Shown piece by piece: positions 8,681 through 18,041 of a stretch of 64,000 nt of DNA. The stretch spans positions 105,450 to 169,449 of the forward strand of contig NZ_FNYL01000018.1 of NCBI RefSeq assembly GCF_900109045.1, given 5' to 3'. The stretch comes from Dyadobacter sp. SG02 (GTDB lineage: Bacteria; Bacteroidota; Bacteroidia; Cytophagales; Spirosomataceae). The notes beneath the pieces are model-generated. The model saw only the letters and a program-made list of their open reading frames with translations. It was not told the DNA's origin and did no database searches. Every line of letters begins with the position of its first letter. The stretch's first letter is position 1. The translations under genes were made by a program, and so were the position numbers.

Positions 8681-11047
8681 TTAAAAGCCTTTTCTCTGCC
8701 TAATACCTGTTTCTTCATTGCTGCCATTGACCTGCTTGCGCTTTCCCCCTTTGCTAAATGTATAGGACACTTTAAGGAATACGGGGAGCATCGTCAGGTT
8801 GATCGTTTTCTTTATATCGCTTGTGAGAGTCTCTGACCGGATCTTCTCACCTTGATAGGTAAATATCTTTCCAAATGGTAAAGCGAACGTAATGCCTGTC
8901 CTGACCGCACTAGAAAAGGTCTTTTGAAGTGAGATGAAATACAAAGCATTAGCGAAGGCCATTTTCTGCATTTCCGTGGTTGGGCTGTTGTAGGTGAATT
9001 GGGCAGCGACTGCCAAACCATACGGCAAGGATGCGCTGGCAGACATTGCCAGTTCATAAGCCATTTTTTGCCGGTCTCCCAGGCCCTGGCTTATGGCAAA
9101 ATTGTTTACTTGGGTGAATGCCCGGAACAGTTTCATGTAGCTTTGCAGCTGGATTGCTTTACCAACAGAAAATGTACCTGTGAACTGGCTGCCAATCTGT
9201 TGTATTGTGCCCAGGTTGAAAAGTTGAGTAATGAATTCTCCACTTTCAGTCAGGCGCGTCAGATCATTGATCGCCCCTTCCCTATTATTATAAAATGCCC
9301 TAAGGCTGATAAAGTTTTTGCCATATGAACGGCTGTATTCTATTCCCAGGTTAGTGACCTTTGCTGGCCTGAGGCCAGGATTGCCGCTTCGGTAAGTGTT
9401 GGGATCTTCCAACATTTGAAATGGATTGAGCTGATATAACCCCGGATACTCTAGCACTTTTTGGTAATTGGCTTTCAGGCTTACACCTTCCCGTAGTTGG
9501 TATTGGAAGGCCACATTAGGAAGAAAGGCAACAAATCTGAGGGCTTTGCTTCCGATTATACCAAACACTGCCTGTTCCAGCCTTAACGAAACTTCGGAAA
9601 CGACTTTTTGTTTGGAAAATCTGACGCTCCCGTGCAACGCCTGGTTAGTTCCGCCATATCGAAAATTGCTTTGATTTTGGTCGGCAAAGCGGTTAGATTT
9701 CAGTTGAAAGCCAGTGGCCAACCTGAGGGATTTCGAAATGGGCAGGGCGTAATCTGTCCTGAGGTTGAAAGTGTTCTGTACAGGCCTGACTAAATTGGCC
9801 TGTATTGAACCAGTAACCAGGTCTGTAAAAACACTCTGATTTTTTGCCCGCAGGTGATAGTAGCTCCCATCAACGGTAAGCTCACCCCTCTTGCGCTTTC
9901 CCAGGGCACTTTTATAAAATAGCGAATAGAAGCTCCCCAGGTTCCTGTCAGTATCTTCTTTGAGGTAGTCCCATTTGGTGGTCGAGCGTCCTTGGTAAAG
10001 CGCCCGTATATTGCCATCCAATTCCTGTGAGTAGGGATTAAAATTTCCATACAGGGTAATCGAGTTCTGCTCATTGAATGTGTAGTCCAGGCCATAACTG
10101 AATCGATGCGACCAGTTCTTTTGCCTTTCGTTCCTGCTCGATGAAATGCTCGTTTTTTGGTCTGATATTGAACCTTCCCTTCGGCTTTGTTCAACAATAT
10201 CGAAGTAGCCCAACGAGCCGCTATACGAGGCGAAAGCGTCTACCTTGCCCCTACCATAGCTAAGTCTGGCCGAGGGAAAGGTATAAATCTGTTTTTTAAT
10301 GGTCGGGGTTTCCATATTTATGTTCCCTGACAGTCCGGCCCTGCGGTCACTTTTTAGGACTACGTTGATCACCCTGGATGCACCTGCATCGTAGCGGGCG
10401 GGGGGATTGGCCATTATTTCGATTTTATCGATATCTGACGCCGGAAGTTGATTTAAATATTTCCCGTCACGCTCCATGCCGTTTACCAGAATAATCACCT
10501 TGGTGCTTCCTTCTAAACTAATATTTTGAGCCAGGTCGATACTGATACCCGGTAGTTGTTTGAGAAGGTCCACCCCACTGGCTGCAAGCTGTTGCATCCT
10601 GGCGCCAATCTGAAAAGTGGTTTTGGATACATCGGATTTTGCCTTTTCGCGCTCGCCGCGGACTGTCACCTGTTTTAAGCTTAATTGCGAATCCAGCAGC
10701 TGTATTGTATCCAAATCAAGTGCCTGTTGATTTGCAAGTTCAATTTCCACAGCTTTCCCGGTGTAGCTCAATGATGTGAACCGCAGCATGTACCTTCCCT
10801 TTACAATGCCGGCCAGCCCGAAACTTCCATCATCGCCGCTTTGGGTGCCACTTAACAGCATAGAGTCTTTTATACTATACAAGCTTACATTGACAAATCG
10901 AGCGGGACCCCCACGGCCGCTTTCCATTAAAACCCCCTTCACAGAGCCTTTAGTATCTTGCTGAGCGATTGCGCCATGCACTGAAAGCAGCAAGGGTATG
11001 GTAGAAATGGCTGCTTGGAACACTCTTAGAAAAAAACACTTTTGCAC
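8681..11047 (-). CDS. TonB-dependent receptor-like outer membrane beta-barrel protein
   Basis: A 788-residue protein with a signal peptide (residues 1-28, ending GAIAQQ), a carboxypeptidase-regulatory-like Ig domain (about 35-120), a plug-like domain (about 140-235, including GVDLLKQLPGISIDLAQ and IEIMANPPARYDAGAS), and then a long C-terminal beta-barrel. It belongs to the group of Bacteroidota outer-membrane beta-barrel family proteins that resemble TonB receptors but are shorter than SusC and have no SusD partner. The cargo is unknown. A LytTR membrane regulator starts about 1 kb away in the same orientation and could control it; that is inference from proximity. Confidence 0.85.
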   Translation of the reverse strand: MQKCFFLRVFQAAISTIPLLLSVHGAIAQQDTKGSVKGVLMESGRGGPARFVNVSLYSIKDSMLLSGTQSGDDGSFGLAGIVKGRYMLRFTSLSYTGKAVEIELANQQALDLDTIQLLDSQLSLKQVTVRGEREKAKSDVSKTTFQIGARMQQLAASGVDLLKQLPGISIDLAQNISLEGSTKVIILVNGMERDGKYLNQLPASDIDKIEIMANPPARYDAGASRVINVVLKSDRRAGLSGNINMETPTIKKQIYTFPSARLSYGRGKVDAFASYSGSLGYFDIVEQSRREGSISDQKTSISSSRNERQKNWSHRFSYGLDYTFNEQNSITLYGNFNPYSQELDGNIRALYQGRSTTKWDYLKEDTDRNLGSFYSLFYKSALGKRKRGELTVDGSYYHLRAKNQSVFTDLVTGSIQANLVRPVQNTFNLRTDYALPISKSLRLATGFQLKSNRFADQNQSNFRYGGTNQALHGSVRFSKQKVVSEVSLRLEQAVFGIIGSKALRFVAFLPNVAFQYQLREGVSLKANYQKVLEYPGLYQLNPFQMLEDPNTYRSGNPGLRPAKVTNLGIEYSRSYGKNFISLRAFYNNREGAINDLTRLTESGEFITQLFNLGTIQQIGSQFTGTFSVGKAIQLQSYMKLFRAFTQVNNFAISQGLGDRQKMAYELAMSASASLPYGLAVAAQFTYNSPTTEMQKMAFANALYFISLQKTFSSAVRTGITFALPFGKIFTYQGEKIRSETLTSDIKKTINLTMLPVFLKVSYTFSKGGKRKQVNGSNEETGIRQRKGF

Positions 11048-11197
11048 CTTTTATCAGGAATTGATTGATAATCGGGCACAAAGTGAAGCAACCCCGGTTT
11101 GTAAGACAACCTTGTGGGATACTTGACGAAAATATGACGTCAATGCATGACTATGCAGCCATTTTTGGGACGAATAGTAGCAATTTGGGACGAATGA

Positions 11198-12049
11198 CTA
11201 GCGCATGGCAGAATACAACCGATCGAATTTTTCCGCGTTGCTTCGGGAGACCGGGATTTGCTCAGCAACCCCATCGAGCTGCAACCGGTAGCCGGATGAA
11301 TTTCCGCTCCGCTTGTTGATTTTGTTGATATTGACAATGAACGCACGGTGGGTCCGGACGATGAACGGCAGGCCGTCGAGCATCTGCTCTACTTCACTGA
11401 TAGAATTGCGTATGGTTTCTTTTCGGGTGAGTCCGTTTTGGGACAAATGAAAAACAATGTAATTTCCTTCCGATTCTATATAGATCAAATCGGACAGATG
11501 AAGTGTAAATGCTTCGCCTTTAAGACGGGATTTGATCTGGATAATTTCCTTGTTGGGATCCTGGATGAGGGTGGCAGGTAGATTTGTGGTATCCAAGTAC
11601 CTCAGATTGATCAACGTCAAGATCCCATACAAGATCGCGCACGTCAGGAATACAATCTTGCAGGAGTCGATAAATGTAGCAAGGTTCAACCGGTTAGACG
11701 GACCCTGTACCAAGAAGCCAAACGCGAAGATAAAAATGCCCAGCCCTGTCAGGATCAGTAGAATCGCAGCAAGCTCCTTTCGGATGCTCCATTGCTCCTG
11801 AATCGAAAAAAACTTAATTTTTCTCAGAGCTAAAACTAAAAAAATATGTAACGGTACCATCGCCAATGCATAAAGCGACATTGTGGCCTCGAAGCTCATT
11901 TGACCGCTCCCGGTCAGATTAAATGGCTTGTAAATAATCAAAAAAAGCAGACTGTAAAAGGCCAGCAAGACCGAGCCAATCACCGGTTTTTGGATCAGGT
12001 AGTTTTGTGGATATTTTTTATTTATCCAATCGGCATATTTTATTGTCAT
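11198..12049 (-). CDS. Membrane-anchored LytTR family transcriptional regulator
   Basis: 283 residues. The N-terminal half holds four predicted membrane helices (about 24-45, 55-76, 90-113 and 128-150). The C-terminal LytTR DNA-binding domain spans about 180-280 (LSDLIYIESEGNYIVFHL, IRNSISEVEQMLDGLPFIVRT, HRAFIVNINKI). There is no receiver domain, so the membrane part is probably the sensor. This one-component design is common in Bacteroidota. It lies upstream of, and in the same orientation as, the outer-membrane beta-barrel gene. Confidence 0.88.
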   Translation of the reverse strand: MTIKYADWINKKYPQNYLIQKPVIGSVLLAFYSLLFLIIYKPFNLTGSGQMSFEATMSLYALAMVPLHIFLVLALRKIKFFSIQEQWSIRKELAAILLILTGLGIFIFAFGFLVQGPSNRLNLATFIDSCKIVFLTCAILYGILTLINLRYLDTTNLPATLIQDPNKEIIQIKSRLKGEAFTLHLSDLIYIESEGNYIVFHLSQNGLTRKETIRNSISEVEQMLDGLPFIVRTHRAFIVNINKINKRSGNSSGYRLQLDGVAEQIPVSRSNAEKFDRLYSAMR

Positions 12050-12317
12050 TTCCCGAAAACAGCTTCAAGTGTAACCAGCTGCAAAGATATTGACTGCGGG
12101 CTACCATCAAATCAGGTTTTTTAACGTAAAATTGAAAATGAAGTGAACCAGTTGAGTCGGTAATTTGACTTCCTGATTTCGTGGCAGATTAACCAGCAGC
12201 GGATTATCGCTCAAAGTGAGTTAAATAAGGTTCAATCAAAATTTTAAACTGGCCCATTAGGTCCGTTTAGATATACCCTTAATTTCCCAATTGTTGTGGT
12301 TAATGACCTTGCAATCT

Positions 12318-12713
12318 TCATTCTAAGAGGGAGGTATTTAATATTTGGGTGGTAGTCCCTCGCTTAATCTGGGTCCTAAACTGCTTTGGCGTCAGACCCA
12401 CCACTCGCTTATACCATTTTGTAAACTGGGAGGGCTCAAAGTCCAGAAGGAACGCAATGTCTTGAATTGGATTGCTCAGATTGGCCACAAGCTTACGGGC
12501 AACCCTGGCAATCTCTAACTGTAAGATGCCACAAGCCGATATTCCCGTATGATTTTTGATTGTATTACTTAAATGGATAGGGTGAATACACAACTGCTCG
12601 GCAAAGTCATCTATATCCCACATGCGTTCAATCTTCCTATCAAGCAAATCATTTAAATGTTGCCTGACGAGTTGACGATACAGATGACTTATCTCCGCTG
12701 GTCTGTTGAGCAT
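12318..12713 (-). CDS. Stand-alone AraC-type helix-turn-helix protein
   Basis: 131 residues made almost only of the AraC DNA-binding domain: first helix-turn-helix around IDDFAEQLCIHPIHLSN, second around IQDIAFLLDFEPSQFTKWY, then the VGLTPKQFRTQ signature. There is no N-terminal sensor domain. Small AraC proteins of this size are known in Bacteroidota, so it may be complete. Equally, it could be the surviving end of a longer gene, since no start-proximal sensor sequence is recognisable upstream. The remnant at 8004-8054 matches its C-terminus. Confidence 0.7.
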   Translation of the reverse strand: MLNRPAEISHLYRQLVRQHLNDLLDRKIERMWDIDDFAEQLCIHPIHLSNTIKNHTGISACGILQLEIARVARKLVANLSNPIQDIAFLLDFEPSQFTKWYKRVVGLTPKQFRTQIKRGTTTQILNTSLLE

Positions 12714-12999
12714 AGGTATTTTCTGGCTGCTAATCAGTCTTCGAATCAGGAAAAACCGACTTTCAGTTTCGTCGGGTAACGGATTTTCTATCTGATTTGT
12801 TCAGGTATCTTCTTTGTGAAATGAAAGAAAGTTTGGCAGACATAATCAATCGTTGGGCAATCCATTAAGACTACAATCTTCATAAATCCACATTTTTATC
12901 CATTTATTTGTACTAATCGTCCATTTATTGCAATCGGGTCACCAGGTAGTTTTGAACATTTAACAGCTGCCCATTTTCATTTGGCTTTCTGCCTTATTC

Positions 13000-13998
13000 A
13001 TGAACCTAATTGCTTGCACTCCCTGGGGAGGTATTGAGAGCCGACCGGTATATTTGTTCCGCCTGACCAACAGTAGCGGGGCATTTGTAGAACTTACTAA
13101 TTTTGGCGCGGCCCTTGTGTCGGCACACGTGCCCGACCGCTACGGCCGTTTGGGCAATGTGGTACTGGGTTACGAAAATCTGCAAGGCTACCTGACAGAC
13201 CCCAATTATATGGGGGTTACGATCGGCAGGTTTGCCAACCGTATCGGCTGCGCAGCATTTGAGCTGGATGGAAGACGTTACCTTCTTGAGGCTAACGACG
13301 GAGCTAACACCAACCACGGAGGTCCCCAAGGTTTTCATCGACAAGTATTCAACCATGAAATCGGTGAGAATTACATCGCCTTCCATTACACTAGCCCGGA
13401 TGGAGAGGGCGGTTTTCCCGGCACGCTAGAACTTAGGGTCCGCTATGAATGGACCGAAGACAACGCATTGATCATCGGCTACCAGGCGACCACCGACTTA
13501 CCAACAATTGCCAATTTCACAAACCATGCCTACTTTAATTTGTCAGCAGAAAAAAGCGTAATTGACGGCCATAAGCTTCAAATTTTTGCCCAAAACATTG
13601 TTGAAGCCGGCGCCGATCATGTTCCGACCGGCCTTATCAAACCAGCAGGCGCCTTTGCTTTTGGCGGAAATGACATTGGTCAAAAAATTAGGCAAGAAAA
13701 CGGCAAGAAGACGGGGATAAATATTTGCTATATTTTGGATAAACAGGCAGATAATCTATCCGAGGCCTGCAAGCTTTCCGACCCTAAATCGGGCCGTTCG
13801 CTTATAATGCGTACTACCTATCCAGCCATCATTGCCTATACCGGTGAGTACATTGCCGGCCAAATACACCAGCCTTTTGAAGGCCTCTGTCTGGAATGCC
13901 AGTATTTTCCTGACAGTCCCAATCATCCGGTATTTCCCAGCGCGACACTACGCCCGGGTGAGTTATATGACCATTTGATCGAACTTTATTTTAGCTAA
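13000..13998 (+). CDS. galM: Aldose 1-epimerase (galactose mutarotase)
   Basis: 332 residues of the GalM fold. It interconverts the alpha and beta anomers of galactose or glucose, feeding GalK. Visible motifs are GRFANRIGCAAFELDGRRY, NTNHGGPQGFHRQVF (substrate-binding His), TNHAYFNL (catalytic acid His) and GLCLECQYFPDSPNHP (catalytic base Glu). There is no signal peptide, so it is cytoplasmic. It is followed after 22 bases by a GH97 glycosidase on the same strand, which fits a two-gene galactoside unit convergent with the gal operon on the other strand. Confidence 0.93.
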   Translation: MNLIACTPWGGIESRPVYLFRLTNSSGAFVELTNFGAALVSAHVPDRYGRLGNVVLGYENLQGYLTDPNYMGVTIGRFANRIGCAAFELDGRRYLLEANDGANTNHGGPQGFHRQVFNHEIGENYIAFHYTSPDGEGGFPGTLELRVRYEWTEDNALIIGYQATTDLPTIANFTNHAYFNLSAEKSVIDGHKLQIFAQNIVEAGADHVPTGLIKPAGAFAFGGNDIGQKIRQENGKKTGINICYILDKQADNLSEACKLSDPKSGRSLIMRTTYPAIIAYTGEYIAGQIHQPFEGLCLECQYFPDSPNHPVFPSATLRPGELYDHLIELYFS

Positions 13999-14020
13999 AC
14001 CTTATCAGAAGCCCAATCTC

Positions 14021-15988
14021 ATGCGAATCAGAATCACACTCGCTGCCCTGCTGTTGATGGCCACGCAGGCCTGGTCACAGACCGCATTGAAAAAGCTAAC
14101 CATCGGATCCCCAGGCAAGAAACTGAAAATCGATATCAACGTACAGGATAGCGTGACTTACGCAGTGACGCTGAATGGTAAACCGGTGCTGATGCCTTCG
14201 GCAATTTCAATGGACTTTGGGCATGTGATTGCCGGGAGAAATGCCATCGTAAGCAACCAGCAGAAAAACAATGTCCGGGAGCAAATTACGCCGCCATACG
14301 GCCAGTTTACTACGTTGCGAAATGATTATAATGAATTGAAAATCAATTTTAAACAAGGTTATTCAATCATTTTCAGAGCTTATGATGAGGGCGTCGCCTA
14401 CCGTTTTTCGACCCAGTTCAGTCAGCGTGTAAAGGTGATTTCCGAGCAGGCCACGTTTAGGCTGGCGGGAAACCCTGAGGTTGTTTTTCCGGAATCGGAT
14501 GTGTACACCTCCTGGGAGGTGCCGTATGTGAAGTATAAAAACGTATCGAGTATTGCCGAAGGCAAGAAAGCTATTTCGCCGGCATTATTCAGCCAGCCGG
14601 ATGGTGCCAAAATTGTGGTTGCAGAGTCAGACCTACTGGATTATCCGGGAATGTACCTTCAAAAAAGCGCGGGGACGATCCGGGGAAACTGGGCTGCTTA
14701 CCCAGCCAAAACCGAGTTGGGAAGCTGGGGGAATTTTGTGTCCGTGGTAAAGGAAAGAAAGGGGTACTTGGCAGAAACCGAAGGTACACGAGACTATCCG
14801 TGGCGCGTAGCGATCGTAACAGAACGGGAAAAAGACTTGCTGGCGAATCAATTGATTTACAAGCTGGCTACACCGGCGGCCATTCAGGATATGTCCTGGA
14901 TCAAACCTGGGAAAGCGTCCTGGGAATGGTGGCACGACGCGATGCTACCCGGCTCAGAGACGCCTTCGGGCATGAAAAACCGCAGTACAGCACTGTATAA
15001 GCGTTACATTGATTTCGCAGCAGACAGCCGTCTGGAATATCTGATGATTGACGCGGGCTGGTCTGACGTATATGACCTCAGGAAGGTCAAACCAGAAACG
15101 GACGTATTCGAGCTGGCACGGTATGCGAAAGCCAAAAATGTGAATATTTTCCTGTGGTGCGTGGCTACAACCTTACTCAGCGACCTTGAAGGCAACCTTG
15201 ACTTCATCCATTCCACTGGCGCAGTGGGTATTAAGGTTGATTTTTTCGACCGTGACGATCAGCTTGCCATTCAATGGTTTGAAAAGATCGCCAAAGCCGC
15301 CGCCGAGCGACATTTGATGGTCGATTTCCACGGCTGTCCCAAGCCGACCGGACTGGAAAGAAAATATCCCAACATTGTAAACTACGAAGCTGTGCGCGGC
15401 GCGGAATGTTCCAAGTGGGACCTGACGGCAAATCCCGATCAACATTTGCTCACAACCTTCATCCGCATGCTCGCAGGTCCGCTCGACTACACGCCTGGTT
15501 CAATGCGTAACGCAACCAAGGCAACTTTCAAACCTGTCGATCCGGGGTTGCCGTCTACGCAGGGCACACGCTGCCACGAGCTTGCGATGTTTGTGATCTT
15601 CAACCAGCCACTGGCGATGCTCTGTGACTCGCCGATGGAATACATAAAGTATCCGGATATCATGCAGTTTCTTTCTGCTGTTCCAACGACATTCGAGCAA
15701 ACCATTGCGCTCGATGGAAAAGTCGGTGAATATGCATTGATGGCTAAAAAGAAAGACGGAGCCTGGTATATCGGCGCGATGAACAACTGGGAATCCCGTT
15801 CCGTTGAGCTGGACTTTTCATTTCTGCCTGATGGCAAGTCATATGATATGACCCTGTATATTGATGCCGACGACTCGGGAACAGAAGCCTCACACTATGC
15901 CGTCAAAACCATGAAAGTGTCCCGCAAAACACATCTGAAACTATATCTTGCCAAAGGCGGTGGAGCCGTAGCGATGCTGCGCCGTTGA
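14021..15988 (+). CDS. Glycoside hydrolase family 97, probable retaining alpha-galactosidase
   Basis: 655 residues with a signal peptide (residues 1-19, ending AWSQ), an N-terminal beta-sandwich (about 25-275), a TIM barrel (about 290-560, with LMIDAGWSDVYDL and NIFLWCVATT) and a C-terminal beta domain. In GH97 the subgroups differ in catalytic residues: inverting glucosidases use Glu residues as base, while retaining galactosidases use an Asp nucleophile. Here the barrel strand reads GIKVDFFDRDD, which carries the Asp of the retaining type, and NYEAVRGAE supplies a candidate acid/base Glu. Together with galM, galK and galT nearby, alpha-galactosidase activity in the periplasm is the better prediction. 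Confidence 0.87.
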   Translation: MRIRITLAALLLMATQAWSQTALKKLTIGSPGKKLKIDINVQDSVTYAVTLNGKPVLMPSAISMDFGHVIAGRNAIVSNQQKNNVREQITPPYGQFTTLRNDYNELKINFKQGYSIIFRAYDEGVAYRFSTQFSQRVKVISEQATFRLAGNPEVVFPESDVYTSWEVPYVKYKNVSSIAEGKKAISPALFSQPDGAKIVVAESDLLDYPGMYLQKSAGTIRGNWAAYPAKTELGSWGNFVSVVKERKGYLAETEGTRDYPWRVAIVTEREKDLLANQLIYKLATPAAIQDMSWIKPGKASWEWWHDAMLPGSETPSGMKNRSTALYKRYIDFAADSRLEYLMIDAGWSDVYDLRKVKPETDVFELARYAKAKNVNIFLWCVATTLLSDLEGNLDFIHSTGAVGIKVDFFDRDDQLAIQWFEKIAKAAAERHLMVDFHGCPKPTGLERKYPNIVNYEAVRGAECSKWDLTANPDQHLLTTFIRMLAGPLDYTPGSMRNATKATFKPVDPGLPSTQGTRCHELAMFVIFNQPLAMLCDSPMEYIKYPDIMQFLSAVPTTFEQTIALDGKVGEYALMAKKKDGAWYIGAMNNWESRSVELDFSFLPDGKSYDMTLYIDADDSGTEASHYAVKTMKVSRKTHLKLYLAKGGGAVAMLRR

Positions 15989-16026
15989 TGCCGGAGTTGG
16001 GTTGTATTTGCACTGAATACCAAAAC

Positions 16027-16063
16027 ATCTGACCATGAATTTTGAAAAAGATGCTGGTCAGAT
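16027..16063. terminator. Hairpin between convergent genes, overlapping an AraC stop codon
   Basis: A 9-bp perfect stem, ATCTGACCA (16027-16035) with TGGTCAGAT (16055-16063), lies 39 bases after the GH97 stop and includes the AraC stop region at 16058. It is symmetric enough to act as a terminator in both directions, although the flanking T runs are weak. Confidence 0.4.
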
Positions 16064-16981
16064 ATTCATAACATTCCTTTTTCGATAGGCTGTCGGCGGA
16101 ATTTCCATGAGCTTTGAAAACATCCTCGAAAAGTAATATTGGTCATCTATGCCAAGCGAATTTGCAATTTCTTTTATTGTCATCCTGGTAAAACTCAGAT
16201 ATTGACAGGCTTTTTGAACTTTTAAATGGTTGAAATATTCTATGGGTGCGTGCCCGGTTTTGGTGCGGAATAAGAGTGAAAAATGCGAGACAGATAGTTT
16301 TGCGAAGGAAGCAAATTCGTTGAGACTGATCATTTCGCTGATGCGTCTCTGCATTAGTTCAATAGTTAGGGCGATGACATGATTTTCATAAGCTTTGTCC
16401 ATGTTGTTGAACTTGTCTTCATAGAGAAGTGAAGACAGAAAATGCGAGAAGGTCATGTTCACATATCTGAGGGTATCAGCACTATAACCTTTTTCGAGAT
16501 TTGTATAAATCTCTTCGAAAAGCTTGATCCTGTTGGCATCATATGCAAGTATGGGCTTATAATTCTTGACATTATCCAGAATCAGGTCCACAATATAGGC
16601 AGATGTCTCACCCTTGAAATGGATCCAGTAAATGGTCCACGGATCGTTTGTATTTGAACCGTACCGGTGTGGTTTGTCGGAAGGAATGGTGATAAACTGG
16701 GAGGGGCGTACATCGATTTTCTTGTTATCTATTTCTACCCATCCGTGACCATTGACACAGTATATAATAATATGTTGACTAATACCCTGCGGCCGCTCGA
16801 CGTAATGGTACTGGGCTGTGGGATAATAGCCGATATCTGTGATAAAGATTTGCCTGGTGATCGGGTCTTCAACCAGGAATTCATTTTGGATCTTTAAAGG
16901 TAGTACGATCAGCCGTTGGCCTTTAAACCCCTCGCTCTTTCTTGTCGCTTTTTTCATTGGCGATTTGTATTGGGATTCCAT
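16058..16981 (-). CDS. AraC family regulator of the galactose operon
   Basis: 307 residues from ATG at 16981 (MESQYKSPMKKATRKSEGFK). An earlier in-frame start at 17062 would lie inside galT and is disfavoured. The N-terminal cupin region carries HYVERPQGISQHIIIYCVNG and HRYGSNTNDPWTIYWIHF, as in AraC/XylS sugar regulators. The C-terminal double helix-turn-helix (about 205-305) has the signatures SLNEFASFAKLSVSHFSLLF and IANSLGIDDQYYFSRMFSKL. It begins 2 bases after the galT stop codon, so it is cotranscribed with the galactose genes and probably regulates them in response to galactose or an alpha-galactoside. Confidence 0.9.
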   Translation of the reverse strand: MESQYKSPMKKATRKSEGFKGQRLIVLPLKIQNEFLVEDPITRQIFITDIGYYPTAQYHYVERPQGISQHIIIYCVNGHGWVEIDNKKIDVRPSQFITIPSDKPHRYGSNTNDPWTIYWIHFKGETSAYIVDLILDNVKNYKPILAYDANRIKLFEEIYTNLEKGYSADTLRYVNMTFSHFLSSLLYEDKFNNMDKAYENHVIALTIELMQRRISEMISLNEFASFAKLSVSHFSLLFRTKTGHAPIEYFNHLKVQKACQYLSFTRMTIKEIANSLGIDDQYYFSRMFSKLMEIPPTAYRKRNVMNI

Positions 16982-16982
16982 G

Positions 16983-18041
16983 TTAGTCCCATTTGGCAAA
17001 TGATTCGAAGGAGCCAACCAAAGCGCGCAGGCGCTCGGCGCTAACCTCGGGTGTAATGTCACGCTGCGGGTTACCCATCAGCTCATAGCCGACCATGAAC
17101 TTTTTCACGGTGGCAGAACGCAGCAGTGGGGGGTAGTAATGCATGTGAAAATGCCACCCGTTGTACTGCTTTCCATCCGTGGGAGTTTGATGGATGCCCG
17201 AGGAGTAAGGGAAAGAAACGCCGAAGAGCTGGTCATAAGCGGCGGTCACGGTTTTGGTAATTTCCGCGAAAGCGTCGCATTCGGCAGCGTTCATTTCAAG
17301 GATACTGCCGAAATGCCTTTTGCTGACCACCATCGTTTCAAATGGCCAGATAGCCCAAAACGGTACGAGTAGGGCAAAATGTCTGTTTTCGGCTACTAAG
17401 CGCTTTCCTTCTTTCAATTCAATTTCCAGGTAGTCCGAAAGCAAACTGCGGCCAGATTTGGCAAAATGTGCCTCCTGCATAATTGTTTCTTTCGCCGGCT
17501 CGACCGGCACAGCGCTCTGGGCCCAGATTTGCCCGTGCGGGTGCGGATTGCTGCATCCCATCATCGCGCCTTTATTTTCGAAGATCTGCACATAGTTGAT
17601 GAAATCCAGGCCACCTAGTGCCGCATATTCTTTGCGCCAAACATCAACGACCTTTCGGATGTCAGCCACTTCCATATCGGCCAGTGTCAGATCGTGACGT
17701 GGAGAAAAGCAAATTACTTTGCAAATGCCCCGCTCGGCTTGGGCCAAAAGCAACCCACCATCTTCATAGCTACCTTCGGGTACCGCCTGGTTTAATGCGC
17801 CGAAATCATTTTCAAATACATATGTGTAAGCATAATCAGGATTAATAACACCGTTGGATCGCGCATTACCACGGCAGAGATAACATTCCGGGTCGTGGGG
17901 GAGCGATACGGGGCGCTGAAGCGTTTCCTGCTGCCCCTGCCAGGGCCGCAGGGCGCGGTGGGGCGATACCAGGATCCAGTCGCCGGTGAGTGGATTGTAC
18001 CGCCGGTGCGGATGTTGGGTCAAATCGAATGTATTCATCAT
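16983..18041 (-). CDS. galT: Galactose-1-phosphate uridylyltransferase
   Basis: 352 residues. It transfers UMP between UDP-glucose and galactose-1-phosphate in the Leloir pathway. Visible features are the N-terminal NPLTGDWILVSPHRALRPWQ, the zinc-binding pair in CYLCRGN, the catalytic HxH loop GCSNPHPHGQIWA, and the C-terminal His cluster YNGWHFHMHYYPPLLRS. Its ATG overlaps the stop of the upstream transporter gene, and the AraC gene begins 2 bases after its stop, so these genes are translationally coupled. Length matches the family. Confidence 0.97.
   Translation of the reverse strand: MMNTFDLTQHPHRRYNPLTGDWILVSPHRALRPWQGQQETLQRPVSLPHDPECYLCRGNARSNGVINPDYAYTYVFENDFGALNQAVPEGSYEDGGLLLAQAERGICKVICFSPRHDLTLADMEVADIRKVVDVWRKEYAALGGLDFINYVQIFENKGAMMGCSNPHPHGQIWAQSAVPVEPAKETIMQEAHFAKSGRSLLSDYLEIELKEGKRLVAENRHFALLVPFWAIWPFETMVVSKRHFGSILEMNAAECDAFAEITKTVTAAYDQLFGVSFPYSSGIHQTPTDGKQYNGWHFHMHYYPPLLRSATVKKFMVGYELMGNPQRDITPEVSAERLRALVGSFESFAKWD

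Noticed and set aside
16982..17062. Longer start for the galactose-operon AraC gene
   Set aside because: The upstream start would overlap galT by 80 bases; the ATG at 16981, 2 bases after the galT stop, fits the operon better.
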